From contig NZ_QICN01000007.1 of NCBI RefSeq assembly GCF_003201205.1, forward strand, positions 62,001 to 126,000: a stretch of 64,000 nucleotides of DNA, read 5' to 3'. Positions within the stretch are counted from its first letter, which is position 1. Each line of letters opens with the position of its first letter. Below, piece after piece: positions 8,893 to 18,113 of the stretch. This DNA is from Sinimarinibacterium flocculans (GTDB lineage: Bacteria > Pseudomonadota > Gammaproteobacteria > Nevskiales > Nevskiaceae). The notes under the pieces are model-generated. The model searched no databases. It saw only the letters and a program-made list of their open reading frames with translations, and was not told the DNA's origin. The position numbers and the translations under genes are program-made.

Positions 8893-9123
8893 ATGACCAT
8901 TGCTAGAGTCTTCAAGTCCGGAAACAGCCAGGCGGTGAGGCTGCCCAAGCAGTTTCGTCTCGACGCACCGGAGGTCGAGATCTTCCGTCGCGGGGACGAG
9001 ATTGTGCTGAAGGCCAGGCGGAAGGGCATGGCCAGCGCGTTTCATCTTCTCGCCGGCATGCCGGACGATTTCTTCCAGGACGGCCGCGACGATCCGCCGC
9101 CGCAGAAGAGAAAGGGGCTTTGA
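8893..9123 (+). CDS. vapB: VapB-type antitoxin (AbrB/MazE fold)
   Basis: A 76-residue antitoxin. The N-terminal half, MTIARVFKSGNSQAVRLPKQ, is the swapped-hairpin DNA-binding domain of the VapB/MazE/SpoVT family. The C-terminal half (FHLLAGMPDDFFQDG) should wrap around the toxin. The start at 8893 has a GGAG 7 nt upstream. It precedes vapC by one base and sits behind an operator-like repeat, so the pair is probably autoregulated. It lies between the antiporter operon and rimK with no other mobile signs. Confidence 0.9.
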   Translation: MTIARVFKSGNSQAVRLPKQFRLDAPEVEIFRRGDEIVLKARRKGMASAFHLLAGMPDDFFQDGRDDPPPQKRKGL

Positions 9124-9124
9124 G

Positions 9125-9535
9125 GTGGCCCGCTTCCTGCTCGACACCAACATCTGCATCTACATCCGGCAGAAGCGTCCTCCGGAAGTTCTGGCGCGTT
9201 TCGAGAAGCTCAAAGCAGGCGATGCGGTTCTATCCGTCGTGACCTACGGCGAGCTTTTGTATGGCGCGCACAAGAGCAAGCAGCGCGAGATCGCGCTGGC
9301 ACGGCTGGCAGACCTCGTATCGCTGTTGCCGGTTCTGGAGATGCCCTCGGCTGCGGCAGCCGAGTACGGCGAAATTCGCGCGAACCTCGAACGCAAGGGC
9401 GAGAAAATCGGCGGCAACGATCTCTGGATCGCAGCCCATGCCAAGGCAGAAGGCTTGATTCTGGTCACGAACAATGAGCGCGAGTTCAAGCGCGTGCCCG
9501 GATTGAAGCTACAGAACTGGGCAGCGAGCAGCTGA
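9125..9535 (+). CDS. vapC: VapC-type PIN-domain ribonuclease toxin
   Basis: A 136-residue PIN-domain toxin. The acidic catalytic residues are visible in ARFLLDTNICIYI (Asp 6), VVTYGELLYGA (Glu about 39) and KIGGNDLWIAAHA (Asp about 98). VapC enzymes cleave RNA, often initiator tRNA, and are neutralised by VapB. The start is a GTG immediately after the antitoxin stop, with a GGGG-type ribosome binding site at the antitoxin end. The frame is intact, so the module looks functional. Confidence 0.92.
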   Translation: MARFLLDTNICIYIRQKRPPEVLARFEKLKAGDAVLSVVTYGELLYGAHKSKQREIALARLADLVSLLPVLEMPSAAAAEYGEIRANLERKGEKIGGNDLWIAAHAKAEGLILVTNNEREFKRVPGLKLQNWAASS

Positions 9536-9552
9536 CGTCGCGGGAACTCCTA

Positions 9553-10458
9553 CTAACCCGCGCCCCGCGTCCGCGTTCGATGCGGCCGAGCGTTCTGCTC
9601 GACGAACTCGATGATGCGGCCGGCGACGTCGACGCCCGAGGTCGCTTCGATCCCCTCCAGCCCCGGCGAGGCATTGACCTCGATCACCATCGACCCCTGC
9701 GGCGTGCGCAGCAAATCGACGCCGGCGACGTTGAGGCCGACGATGCGCGCCGCGCGCACGGCGGCACGACGCTCGTCCGTCGTCAGCTTGACCGGTTCGG
9801 CGCTGCCGCCGCGGTGCAGGTTGGCGCGAAAGTCGCCGGCTTTCGCCGTGCGCCGCATGGCGGCAACGACCTTGCCGCCGACCACGAGGGCGCGGATGTC
9901 GGCGTTGCCGGCCTCGGCGACGAACTGCTGGACGAGGAAGTAGGCATCGAGGCCACGGAAGGCGTCGATGACTGAGCGGGCCGCCTGCGGGTTCTCGGCA
10001 AGCACCACGCCCTGCCCCTGCGTGCCCTCGACGAGCTTGAGCACCAGCGGGGCGCCGCCGACCAGGCCGATGACGCCGTCGGTGTCGTCCGGCGAATGCG
10101 CGAAGGCCGTGGCCGGCATGCCGACGCCGCGACGGGCGAGCAGTTGCAGCGCGCGCAGCTTGTCGCGGGCCCGCGTGATCGCGACCGATTCGTTGAGCGT
10201 GTAGACGCCCATCATCTCGAACTGGCGCAACACGGCGGTGCCGTAGAAGGTCACCGAGGCGCCGATGCGCGGGATCACCGCGTCGAAGCCGGCAAGGCGA
10301 CGCTGGCCGTACCAGATCTCCGGCTTGCCGGGCTGCAGCTTCATGTAGCAGCGCAGCACGTCGATGATGCGCACCTGGTGGCCGCGCGCCTCGGCGGCCT
10401 GCTTGAGGCGCCGGGTCGAGTACAGGCGGCGGTTGCGCGACAGGATCGCGATTTTCAT
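9553..10458 (-). CDS. rimK: RimK-type alpha-L-glutamate ligase
   Basis: A 301-residue ATP-grasp ligase matching RimK, which adds glutamates to the C-terminus of ribosomal protein S6. Visible signatures are [18 protein letters not shown] at the N-terminus, the ATP-binding loop [16 protein letters not shown] (about 140) and the metal site [16 protein letters not shown] (about 265). Length equals the family norm. It is convergent with vapC, and its 5' flank holds a MITE-like inverted repeat beginning 16 bp upstream of the start codon. Confidence 0.93.
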   Translation of the reverse strand: MKIAILSRNRRLYSTRRLKQAAEARGHQVRIIDVLRCYMKLQPGKPEIWYGQRRLAGFDAVIPRIGASVTFYGTAVLRQFEMMGVYTLNESVAITRARDKLRALQLLARRGVGMPATAFAHSPDDTDGVIGLVGGAPLVLKLVEGTQGQGVVLAENPQAARSVIDAFRGLDAYFLVQQFVAEAGNADIRALVVGGKVVAAMRRTAKAGDFRANLHRGGSAEPVKLTTDERRAAVRAARIVGLNVAGVDLLRTPQGSMVIEVNASPGLEGIEATSGVDVAGRIIEFVEQNARPHRTRTRGAG

Positions 10459-10474
10459 CGGTCTTCCTGACTAC

Positions 10475-10607
10475 TAACGAACCTCAGCTGAGTGATAGCC
10501 GGGAGGACATAAGGCATTGTTCTGTAAGGCTACGTTGACCACGCTCCACTGGCGTCTGAGATTCGCGTCAATCCCGCGCCAGCGCTAACGTTGGCTGAGG
10601 TTCGTTA
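10475..10607. mobile_element. 133-bp MITE-like element with perfect terminal inverted repeats
   Basis: TAACGAACCTCAGC at 10475-10488 is repeated in exact inverse at 10594-10607. If TA is taken as the target duplication, the element is ACGAACCTCAGC ... GCTGAGGTTCGT flanked by TA on both sides, as left by IS630/Tc1-type transposition. The interior has no open frame. The left end also forms the palindrome CTCAGCTGAG (10483-10492). It fills most of the rimK upstream region and ends just before the promoter of the next gene. No transposase is present in the window. Confidence 0.55.
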
Positions 10608-10673
10608 ATAATCACGTCGGTCTTTGGAGTGGCGGCCCCTATAATCGGCCGTTCATGTGAAGGAGACTCGGCG

Positions 10674-10982
10674 ATGACGGCAACCGATTTCAAGAGCTTC
10701 GACGACTTCTATCCGTACTACCTCGAAGAGCACTCCAACCGCACCTGCCGGCGGCTGCACTTCATCGGCAGCAGCATCGGCATCGCGCTGCTGGTCGCGG
10801 CCGTGGTCACGCTCAATCCCTGGCTGCTGCTGCTCGGCCTGATCCAGGGCTATGCCTGGGCCTGGGTCGGGCACTTCTTCTTCGAGCACAACAAGCCCGC
10901 CACGTTCAAATACCCGTGGATGTCGTTCAAGGGCGACTGGAAGATGTGGTGGCAGATGCTCACCGGCCGCATCAAGTTCTGA
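10674..10982 (+). CDS. DUF962/Mpo1-like membrane protein
   Basis: A 102-residue protein of the DUF962 family related to yeast Mpo1, a dioxygenase acting in 2-hydroxy fatty acid oxidation. The conserved histidine segments are YYLEEHSNRTCRRLHFIG (residues about 14-31) and WVGHFFFEHNKPATFKYP (about 63-80), separated by one hydrophobic hairpin. The ATG has AAGGAGA upstream, and TATAAT lies at 10640-10645. The bacterial function is not established. The next gene follows after 2 nt. Confidence 0.85.
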   Translation: MTATDFKSFDDFYPYYLEEHSNRTCRRLHFIGSSIGIALLVAAVVTLNPWLLLLGLIQGYAWAWVGHFFFEHNKPATFKYPWMSFKGDWKMWWQMLTGRIKF

Positions 10983-10984
10983 AC

Positions 10985-11386
10985 ATGGCGGACCTCGACG
11001 GCCGCGGTCTGCTCAGCGGGCTGGCGGACGGCAGTCTGGAAGCGGGGCAGTTCGGCCATCGCGATCACGTGCGGGCCGCGTGGCAATGCCTGCGCGAGGA
11101 CCCGCTGCCGCAGGCCGCGCATCGCTTCTCCGGGCTGCTGCGCGACTTCGTCAAACGGGTGGGCGCCGAGGACAAGTACCACCACACGCTGACGCTGGCA
11201 CTGATGCACCTGATCGACGTGCGCCGCCGCGAGACGCCGGGCGACTGGGACGACTTCGTCCGCGCCTACCCGGAGCTGTTCCGCGACGCCCGCAAGCTCG
11301 TGGAGCAGCACTACGCGCCGGACCTGCTGGATTCCGCCGAGGCGCGCCGCGCCTTCGTCGAGCCCAACCGCGCACCGCTGCCCTGA
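10985..11386 (+). CDS. Conserved hypothetical protein
   Basis: A 133-residue soluble, His-rich protein I cannot assign. Visible features are FGHRDHVRAAWQCLRE near residue 25 and KYHHTLTLALMHLID near 65, followed by an acidic/aromatic C-terminal half with YPELFRDARKLVEQHY. The regularly spaced histidines might bind a metal, but this is only suggestion. It starts 2 nt after the DUF962 gene and is likely co-transcribed with it. The mnmG start is 50 bp downstream. Confidence 0.7.
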   Translation: MADLDGRGLLSGLADGSLEAGQFGHRDHVRAAWQCLREDPLPQAAHRFSGLLRDFVKRVGAEDKYHHTLTLALMHLIDVRRRETPGDWDDFVRAYPELFRDARKLVEQHYAPDLLDSAEARRAFVEPNRAPLP

Positions 11387-11436
11387 TCACTTTTTAGTCA
11401 GCCCGGCGTAGAATGCGCGCCCTCGCGGAGCAGGGC

Positions 11437-13320
<1,884 letters not shown>

Positions 13321-13379
13321 CACTCGCAGCGGGCGCGGCCGCGTTCATGATGGATTCAGCGCCGCGGTCTAATCTCAAG

Positions 13380-13576
13380 CTCATGCACACAGGACGTGTG
13401 CGCCGAGACAAGGGAGTGTCGATGCAGACCTAGCGTGTTGCCCCGGACGAGCCGCTGCCCCGCGCAGCCGCAGCACGCAGATCGAGCACCCTGACCGAGC
13501 CCCCCCCTGCCCCGCAGCCCCCCGCGGGGCAACCCCCGAGCCCTCCCGTTCCCCAAGCGGGAGGGCTCACCTTTTT
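13380..13576 (+). ncRNA. Possible small RNA transcription unit
   Basis: Between mnmG and the next gene lies a stretch with no real reading frame. A -10-like TCTAAT (13368-13373) has TTCATG 18 bp upstream. From about 13380 the RNA would fold GCACAC-AGGAC-GTGTGC (13385-13401), GACA-AGGGAG-TGTC (13407-13420), TGCCCCGC/GCGGGGCA (13508-13531) and a terminator. The AGGGAG is also a good ribosome binding site for a three-codon frame ATG CAG ACC TAG (13422-13433), so this could instead be a leader. GGA-loop hairpins resemble CsrA/RsmA targets. Expression is untested. Confidence 0.4.
13538..13576 (+). terminator. Strong Rho-independent terminator
   Basis: GAGCCCTCCCG (13538-13548) pairs perfectly with CGGGAGGGCTC (13558-13568) across a 9-nt loop, followed by a CTTTTT run. 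It ends transcription rightward, either from mnmG or from the small transcription unit just upstream. It lies 28 bp before the end of the convergent metallopeptidase gene. Confidence 0.85.
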
Positions 13577-13603
13577 GTGCCGCGCCTTTCGCCGATGGGC
13601 GTC

Positions 13604-14374
13604 TCAGGCGCGGCGCCGCGGCGGCAGATAATGCAGCAGTCGCGGCCCATGCTCGTTGAGCCAGCGCTTGTGGACTTCGAAGTCCGGCATCTGTCGCTCC
13701 ACCAGCGCCCAGAAGCGCGGCGAGTGGTCCATGTGCACGCGGTGACACAGCTCGTGGACGACCACGTAGCGGAACGCCGCCGCCGGCGCCATGACCAGGC
13801 GCCATGACAGCGAGATAGTCCCGTCCGGGCCGCAGCTTCCCCATTGCGTGCGCGGGTCGCGCACCAGCAGCGCGTGCCAGCGCACCCCCAGGCGCGCCGC
13901 CTCGGCGTCGAGCAACTGGCGCGCCAGCGTCTGAGCGCGGCGCATCAGCGCGTGCCGCAGCGCGCGCTCCAGCCGCGCCGGCTCGCGGCAGGTCGCGGGC
14001 GGGGCGAACACGGTGACGACCTCGGGTTCCAGGCGGACCTGTATCTGGCGCAGCGTCGCCGGCTCGATGCACACCGGCACCAGTTGCCCGCCGAACAGGA
14101 TCTCGTCGGTGCCGTCCCAGCGCGCGCGCGCCGGCACCGGCGCACGCACCTCCAGCTCGGCCAGCTTGTCGCGCACCCAGGCCTCGCGGGAATGCAGGAA
14201 GGCCAGGGCCTCGGCCCGCGGCACCCAGCGCGGATAGACGAGCACGACCTCGCGATCGGGGCGGACTTCGATGCGCAGATTGCGGGCACGCGCGCTGATG
14301 CGCTCGCGCAGCGCGTAGTCGGCGCGGAACAGATCGAGCTGGCTGTCCGCTGCTTGACAATCGCGGCCTGTCAT
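13604..14374 (-). CDS. YgjP/WLM-type (DUF45) metal-dependent hydrolase
   Basis: A protein of about 256 residues from the YgjP-like DUF45 family of zinc metallopeptidase-like proteins. Diagnostic are RTQWGSCGPDGTISLSWRL and the HExxH-like zinc site YVVVHELCHRVHMDHSPRFW near the C-terminus, with the third ligand expected in the DHSPRFW segment. Physiological substrates are unknown. I place the start at 14374 (MTGRDCQAAD); a longer frame up to 14467 runs into the DnaA-box region. It is convergent with the terminator after mnmG. Confidence 0.85.
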   Translation of the reverse strand: MTGRDCQAADSQLDLFRADYALRERISARARNLRIEVRPDREVVLVYPRWVPRAEALAFLHSREAWVRDKLAELEVRAPVPARARWDGTDEILFGGQLVPVCIEPATLRQIQVRLEPEVVTVFAPPATCREPARLERALRHALMRRAQTLARQLLDAEAARLGVRWHALLVRDPRTQWGSCGPDGTISLSWRLVMAPAAAFRYVVVHELCHRVHMDHSPRFWALVERQMPDFEVHKRWLNEHGPRLLHYLPPRRRA

Positions 14375-14457
14375 CTGCCGTCGCCGGTCGGTAATTTTTT
14401 GTTCATGCCCGGAGCCAAGCCCCGATCTTGCGGCGTTTGCTGCGCCGCACATCGGCC

Positions 14458-14492
14458 TTATCCACAAGCTTATCCCCGGTCGCTGTCGATAA
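14458..14492. promoter_or_regulatory. Cluster of DnaA-box-like sequences
   Basis: A perfect DnaA box TTATCCACA is at 14458-14466, a weaker TTATCCCCG at 14470-14478, and an inverted 8/9 match (TGTCGATAA, reverse TTATCGACA) at 14484-14492. They sit in the short region between the metallopeptidase and parB, beside mnmG. Genes of this set often flank oriC in gammaproteobacteria. The stretch is too short and too GC-rich to call an origin; a DnaA-regulated promoter or a titration site is equally possible. Confidence 0.5.
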
Positions 14493-14520
14493 ATGTTCAG
14501 CGCGCGTTGGGTTTCGTCGG

Positions 14521-15321
14521 TCAGCGCGCGGCATAGCCGATGCGCGCGAGCACGCCGTCGAGTTCGTCGAGCGAATGAAACCTGACGCGCAGTTCACCTT
14601 TGCCGGCCTTGTCCGCCTGCACCGTCACCGGGCAGGCAAGCAGATCGGACAGCTCGCGCTCCAGCACCTGCCAGTCGCCGGGCTTGCCCGGCTTGAAGAC
14701 GATCTTGCGCGCGCGGGCGGCGGCGAGCTTGCGCTCGAGCTGGCGCACCGACAGGCGGTGGCGGATGACCTCGTCGGCCCAGCGCAGCTGCTCGTCGAAG
14801 GCCAGCGCGGCAAGAATCTTGGCGTGCCCGGGGTTCAGGTGTCCCTCGTTGACCAGGGCCTGCACCGGTGGCGCGAGGTTGAGCAGGCGCAGATAGTTGC
14901 TCACGTACTCGCGCGACTTGCCGACGCGCTCGCCGATCTCCTCGTGCGTCAGCTCGAACAGCTCGCCCAGCCGCTTGAGGCCGGACGCGGTTTCCATCGG
15001 CGTGAGCGATTCGCGCTGCAGGTTCTCGATCAGGCCGATGACGAAGGCTTCGGTGTCCGACAGATCGTCGCGCACGATCGCCGGAATCTCGTGCAGGCCG
15101 GCCTGCTGGGCCGCGCGCCAGCGGCGCTCCCCGGCCAGCAGCTCGAAGCCCCACACGCGCGTGCGCAGCACCACGGGCTGCACCACGCCGGACTCGCGGA
15201 TGCTCTCGGCCAGTTCGGTGAGGGCTTCGGGATTGAAGTAGCGGCGCGCCTGCTGGCTGCCGGGCCGGATCAGATCGATCGGCACCTCGCGGACCTGACC
15301 GGCGGCCTTGTTGGACGTCAT
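14521..15321 (-). CDS. parB: ParB/Spo0J-family chromosome partitioning protein (orphan)
   Basis: A 266-residue ParB-family protein. The CTPase/nuclease-like N-terminal domain contains [34 protein letters not shown] (box II) and [17 protein letters not shown] KorB-type helix-turn-helix follows ([20 protein letters not shown]), then a C-terminal dimer domain. It lacks the basic N-terminal extension with the GLGRGLDALL-type motif that recruits ParA, and no parA is adjacent. The ATG at 15321 is preferred over a GTG two codons earlier. No 16-bp parS palindrome was seen in the window. Confidence 0.9.
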   Translation of the reverse strand: MTSNKAAGQVREVPIDLIRPGSQQARRYFNPEALTELAESIRESGVVQPVVLRTRVWGFELLAGERRWRAAQQAGLHEIPAIVRDDLSDTEAFVIGLIENLQRESLTPMETASGLKRLGELFELTHEEIGERVGKSREYVSNYLRLLNLAPPVQALVNEGHLNPGHAKILAALAFDEQLRWADEVIRHRLSVRQLERKLAAARARKIVFKPGKPGDWQVLERELSDLLACPVTVQADKAGKGELRVRFHSLDELDGVLARIGYAAR

Positions 15322-15422
15322 GCGCACATTGTACGGGCCCCGCCGGCACTCATCCGCCCGACGGCGGAGTCACGCAACGGCAACGTGGAATAATGCCGGC
15401 TCCTTCAAGAACATCTGCCGCC

Positions 15423-15974
15423 ATGGAAGAGCACTACCGCGCGATCATCGAGTCGGTCGGCGAGAACCCCGACCGCGAGGGCCTGCTGCGCACGCCGCAC
15501 CGCGCCGCGCGCGCGATGGAGTTCCTGACCCAGGGCTACGAGCAGGACCTGGGCGAGATCGTCAACGGCGCGGTGTTCGAGTCCGGCAACGACGAGATGG
15601 TCATCGTCAAGGACATCGAGCTGTATTCGCTGTGCGAGCACCACCTGCTGCCGTTCTTCGGCCGCGCGCATGTCGCCTACCTGCCCAGCGGCAAGGTCAT
15701 CGGCCTGTCGAAGATTCCGCGCATCGTCGACATGTACGCGCGCCGGCTGCAGATCCAGGAGAACCTGACGCAGCAGATCGGCCAGTCCATCGAGGAGGTG
15801 ACCGGTGCGGTGGGCGTCGCGGTCGTCATCGAGGCGAAGCATCTGTGCGCGATGATGCGCGGTGTCGAGAAGCAGAATTCGAGCATGATCACCTCGGTGA
15901 TGCTCGGCCGCTTCCGCGACGATCCGCGCACGCGCCAGGAATTCCTGGAGCTGATCCGCAGTTCCGGACGCTGA
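15423..15974 (+). CDS. folE: GTP cyclohydrolase I
   Basis: A 183-residue enzyme that converts GTP to dihydroneopterin triphosphate, the first step to folate. The zinc ligands are in [12 protein letters not shown] and [14 protein letters not shown], and the substrate loop is in [20 protein letters not shown] start at [10 protein letters not shown], where homology begins. An ATG ten codons earlier (15393) has a GGAA upstream and is a real alternative. It is divergent from parB. Dihydroneopterin aldolase (folB), a later step of the pathway, lies at 59217. Confidence 0.95.
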   Translation: MEEHYRAIIESVGENPDREGLLRTPHRAARAMEFLTQGYEQDLGEIVNGAVFESGNDEMVIVKDIELYSLCEHHLLPFFGRAHVAYLPSGKVIGLSKIPRIVDMYARRLQIQENLTQQIGQSIEEVTGAVGVAVVIEAKHLCAMMRGVEKQNSSMITSVMLGRFRDDPRTRQEFLELIRSSGR

Positions 15975-16029
15975 GCGCGCCGACGGCCGGGCATGCTCAG
16001 GCCGTTGAATCTGGCTAGAATTTGAGCTC

Positions 16030-16046
16030 GTCTGGTACGACGATTG
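16030..16046. promoter_or_regulatory. FadR-operator-like site upstream of the acyl-ACP desaturase
   Basis: TCTGGTACGAC (16031-16041) is identical to the left part and centre of the classical FadR operator of E. coli fadBA (ATCTGGTACGACCAGAT). The right half is degenerate (GATT instead of CAGAT). It lies 31-47 bp before the desaturase ATG and just downstream of a -10-like TAGAAT (16016-16021). Placement in front of a fatty-acid gene makes acyl-CoA-responsive control plausible. Whether this organism encodes FadR is unknown. Confidence 0.5.
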
Positions 16047-16076
16047 CGTATCGAATCCTGATGTCGAGGAACCGCC

Positions 16077-17072
16077 ATGCTGTCATCTGACAAGAATCCC
16101 GACCTCGGCGCCCAGCGCGATGTGCTGGACGCCGTCGCGCCGCAGGTTGCCGAGTTCATGCAGCGTCATCGCGACAGCCGCAAGCTGTGGATGCCCAGCG
16201 ACCTGCTGCCGGCACACGAGCAGAGCGACGCCGAGCACGACGCCGAGATCGCGGCGCTGCGCGAGCGCGCCCGCGGCCTGCCGGACAGTGTGCGCGTCGC
16301 GCTGGCGCTGAACCTGCTGACCGAGGAAGGTCTGCCGCACTTCCACCGACTGGTCGCGCAGTACATGGGCCACGACGGCGTCTGGGCCGAGTGGAACAAC
16401 CTGTGGACCGCCGAAGAGGATCGCCACGGCTGCATCCTGCGCGACTACGTGCGCGATGCCCGCCTGTTCGACATGCGCGCGCTCGAACAGATGCAGTACG
16501 AGTACATCGAGTCCGGCTTCAACCCGGAGTGGAAGGACGACCCCTACCGCCTGCTCGCGTACACCAGCCTGCAGGAGAAGGCGACGCAGACCTCGCACGC
16601 CAATGCCGGCCGCCTCGCCGGCCAGTACGAACCCAAGCTGCAGAAGATCCTCGCGCACATCTGCGCCGACGAGGCGCGGCACTACGCGTTCTACCGCGAC
16701 AGCTTCACCGCCGTGCTCAAGGCCGACACCAACCGCGCACTGGCGGCGCTGGCCTCGATCGCGCCGGCGCTGGCGATGCCAGGCCACAACATCGCCGGCT
16801 ACGCCCAGATGTCGGAGGTCGAGCGCCGCGCCGGCATCTACGGCCCACGCGAATACCTCCGGCTGATCGAGGACCTGCTCAAGCACTGGGCCATCGACAA
16901 GCTCGACGGCCTTTCCGCCGTCGGGCGCGCCGCGCAGGACAAGGTGATGCAACTGCCCAAGCGCCTGCAGCGCATGGCCGAGTACATCGAGTCCAAGGCG
17001 CACACGCGCAGCTTCTCGTTCGACTTCATCTACCAGCGCGCCTTCGAGATGGCCGCCGGCCGCGGCGGCTGA
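16077..17072 (+). CDS. Soluble acyl-ACP desaturase (ferritin-like diiron)
   Basis: A 331-residue member of the acyl-ACP desaturase family (fatty acid desaturase type 2). The diiron ligands are visible in NLLTEEGLPHFHRLV, the EExxH motif WTAEEDRHGCIL (about residue 115) and the second ExxH ADEARHYAFYRDS (about 200). It should introduce a cis double bond into ACP-bound acyl chains. The upstream FadR-like sequence fits fatty-acid control. A second, unrelated membrane desaturase is encoded at 21384, so the organism has two desaturation routes. Confidence 0.9.
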   Translation: MLSSDKNPDLGAQRDVLDAVAPQVAEFMQRHRDSRKLWMPSDLLPAHEQSDAEHDAEIAALRERARGLPDSVRVALALNLLTEEGLPHFHRLVAQYMGHDGVWAEWNNLWTAEEDRHGCILRDYVRDARLFDMRALEQMQYEYIESGFNPEWKDDPYRLLAYTSLQEKATQTSHANAGRLAGQYEPKLQKILAHICADEARHYAFYRDSFTAVLKADTNRALAALASIAPALAMPGHNIAGYAQMSEVERRAGIYGPREYLRLIEDLLKHWAIDKLDGLSAVGRAAQDKVMQLPKRLQRMAEYIESKAHTRSFSFDFIYQRAFEMAAGRGG

Positions 17073-17087
17073 GCGCCGGCCAGGAGG

Positions 17088-17109
17088 CTGGGCGGCAGGA
17101 ACCGCCCAG
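17088..17109. terminator. Bidirectional hairpin between convergent genes
   Basis: CTGGGCGG (17088-17095) pairs with CCGCCCAG (17102-17109) around a CAGGAA loop. It sits in the 41-bp gap between the convergent desaturase and acylphosphatase genes. There is no U tract on either side, so it may stabilise 3' ends rather than act as a classical terminator. Confidence 0.45.
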
Positions 17110-17113
17110 GCGC

Positions 17114-17389
17114 CTAGCGCAGCACCCGGAAACCGGGGCCGAGCGGCGGCGATTCCGCTGCCGCCCACGCCAGATCGTCGACCCGGGCCGCGGGCGGCCC
17201 GTGGCACAGCCACTCGCGCAGTCGTTCGAGTGCCTCCGCGGGGCCTGCGGCGACGCCCTCGACGCTGCCGTCGGCGCAGTTGCGCACCCAGCCCTCCACA
17301 CCGAGCCGCGTTGCCTCGTCGGCGGTCGACTGGCGGAAGTACACGCCCTGCACCCGTCCGCGCACCGTGAAGCGATATGATGCCGGCAT
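17114..17389 (-). CDS. acyP: Acylphosphatase
   Basis: A 91-residue acylphosphatase, which hydrolyses carboxyl-phosphate bonds. The phosphate-binding arginine is in YRFTVRGRVQGVYFRQST (about residue 18) and the catalytic asparagine in GVEGWVRNCADGSVEG (about 37). Length is typical. I chose the internal ATG at 17389 because it gives the canonical N-terminus; upstream in-frame sequence overlaps the divergent gene. It is convergent with the acyl-ACP desaturase. Confidence 0.93.
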   Translation of the reverse strand: MPASYRFTVRGRVQGVYFRQSTADEATRLGVEGWVRNCADGSVEGVAAGPAEALERLREWLCHGPPAARVDDLAWAAAESPPLGPGFRVLR

Positions 17390-17432
17390 CCGCTTTGATC
17401 TCCGACGAACCGGGCCCCACCCGAGCACATCC

Positions 17433-18110
17433 ATGTTAAGGCGAATCCGCCGGCGCATCGGCCGGCTTGTCTCCATGCCGGCGCCGCCGACCGTCGATGG
17501 TGCGCGTCAGCTTGCGTTCGCCGCGGAACTGCCGGTGGGCCAGGACCTGCCGCTGTGGCGCGTGCAGGTGCAGATGGTCAGCGAGCCGCATGCCGACGGC
17601 GAGCGCCTGCGGTTGCGCGCGCACCTGCAGACCAACTTCGCCAGCGCGCTGCGTCCTGCGCTGCAGCAGGATGCCGGGCACGCTACCCGCCCCGCGATCG
17701 GCAGCGACGGGCGCACGGCGCTGAGCCTGGCGCAACGCGCCGGTGGCGTGGTGCAACGCGTCGCCGCCCGGGCGCTGGACGTGCCGGCGCTGCGCACGCT
17801 TGCCGAACCGCTGCTGCAGCTCGATCTGAACAGCTGGGTCGAGGTCCAGGCGTCGACCGCATCACTCGCGGACGGCAGCCATCAGTTGCTGCCGCAACAG
17901 GACAAGCTCGCGGCGCTCGGCATCCGCCCGAAACGCGCGGCGGACCAGCCGGTGGCCGAGTCCTGGGCCGGCGAGGCGCCAGACGGGTTCGCACAGGTGT
18001 CGGTGCTGCAGATCGACAAGCGTCATCTTCCCGAACGGCTGCGCCAACAGATGGGCGAGCGCCCGTTCTCGCTCGCCGCAGCGATCGTCAATACCGCGCA
18101 ACAAAAGTAG
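17433..18110 (+). CDS. Hypothetical protein
   Basis: A 225-residue protein I do not recognise. It begins with a very basic segment (MLRRIRRRIGRLV), followed by DLPLWRVQVQMVSEPHADGE and LRLRAHLQTNFASALRPALQ, a likely mixed beta domain. The C-terminal half is helical and ends VSVLQIDKRHLPERLRQQMG. There is no signal peptide and no clear membrane segment. It is divergent from acyP and ends 3 nt before the MATE transporter start, suggesting co-transcription with that gene. A start at the internal Met 15 is also possible. Confidence 0.65.
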   Translation: MLRRIRRRIGRLVSMPAPPTVDGARQLAFAAELPVGQDLPLWRVQVQMVSEPHADGERLRLRAHLQTNFASALRPALQQDAGHATRPAIGSDGRTALSLAQRAGGVVQRVAARALDVPALRTLAEPLLQLDLNSWVEVQASTASLADGSHQLLPQQDKLAALGIRPKRAADQPVAESWAGEAPDGFAQVSVLQIDKRHLPERLRQQMGERPFSLAAAIVNTAQQK

Positions 18111-18113
18111 CGC

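Noticed and set aside
14468-14520. parS site for ParB
   Set aside because: No TGTTTCACGTGAAACA-like 16-bp palindrome was found here or elsewhere in the window.
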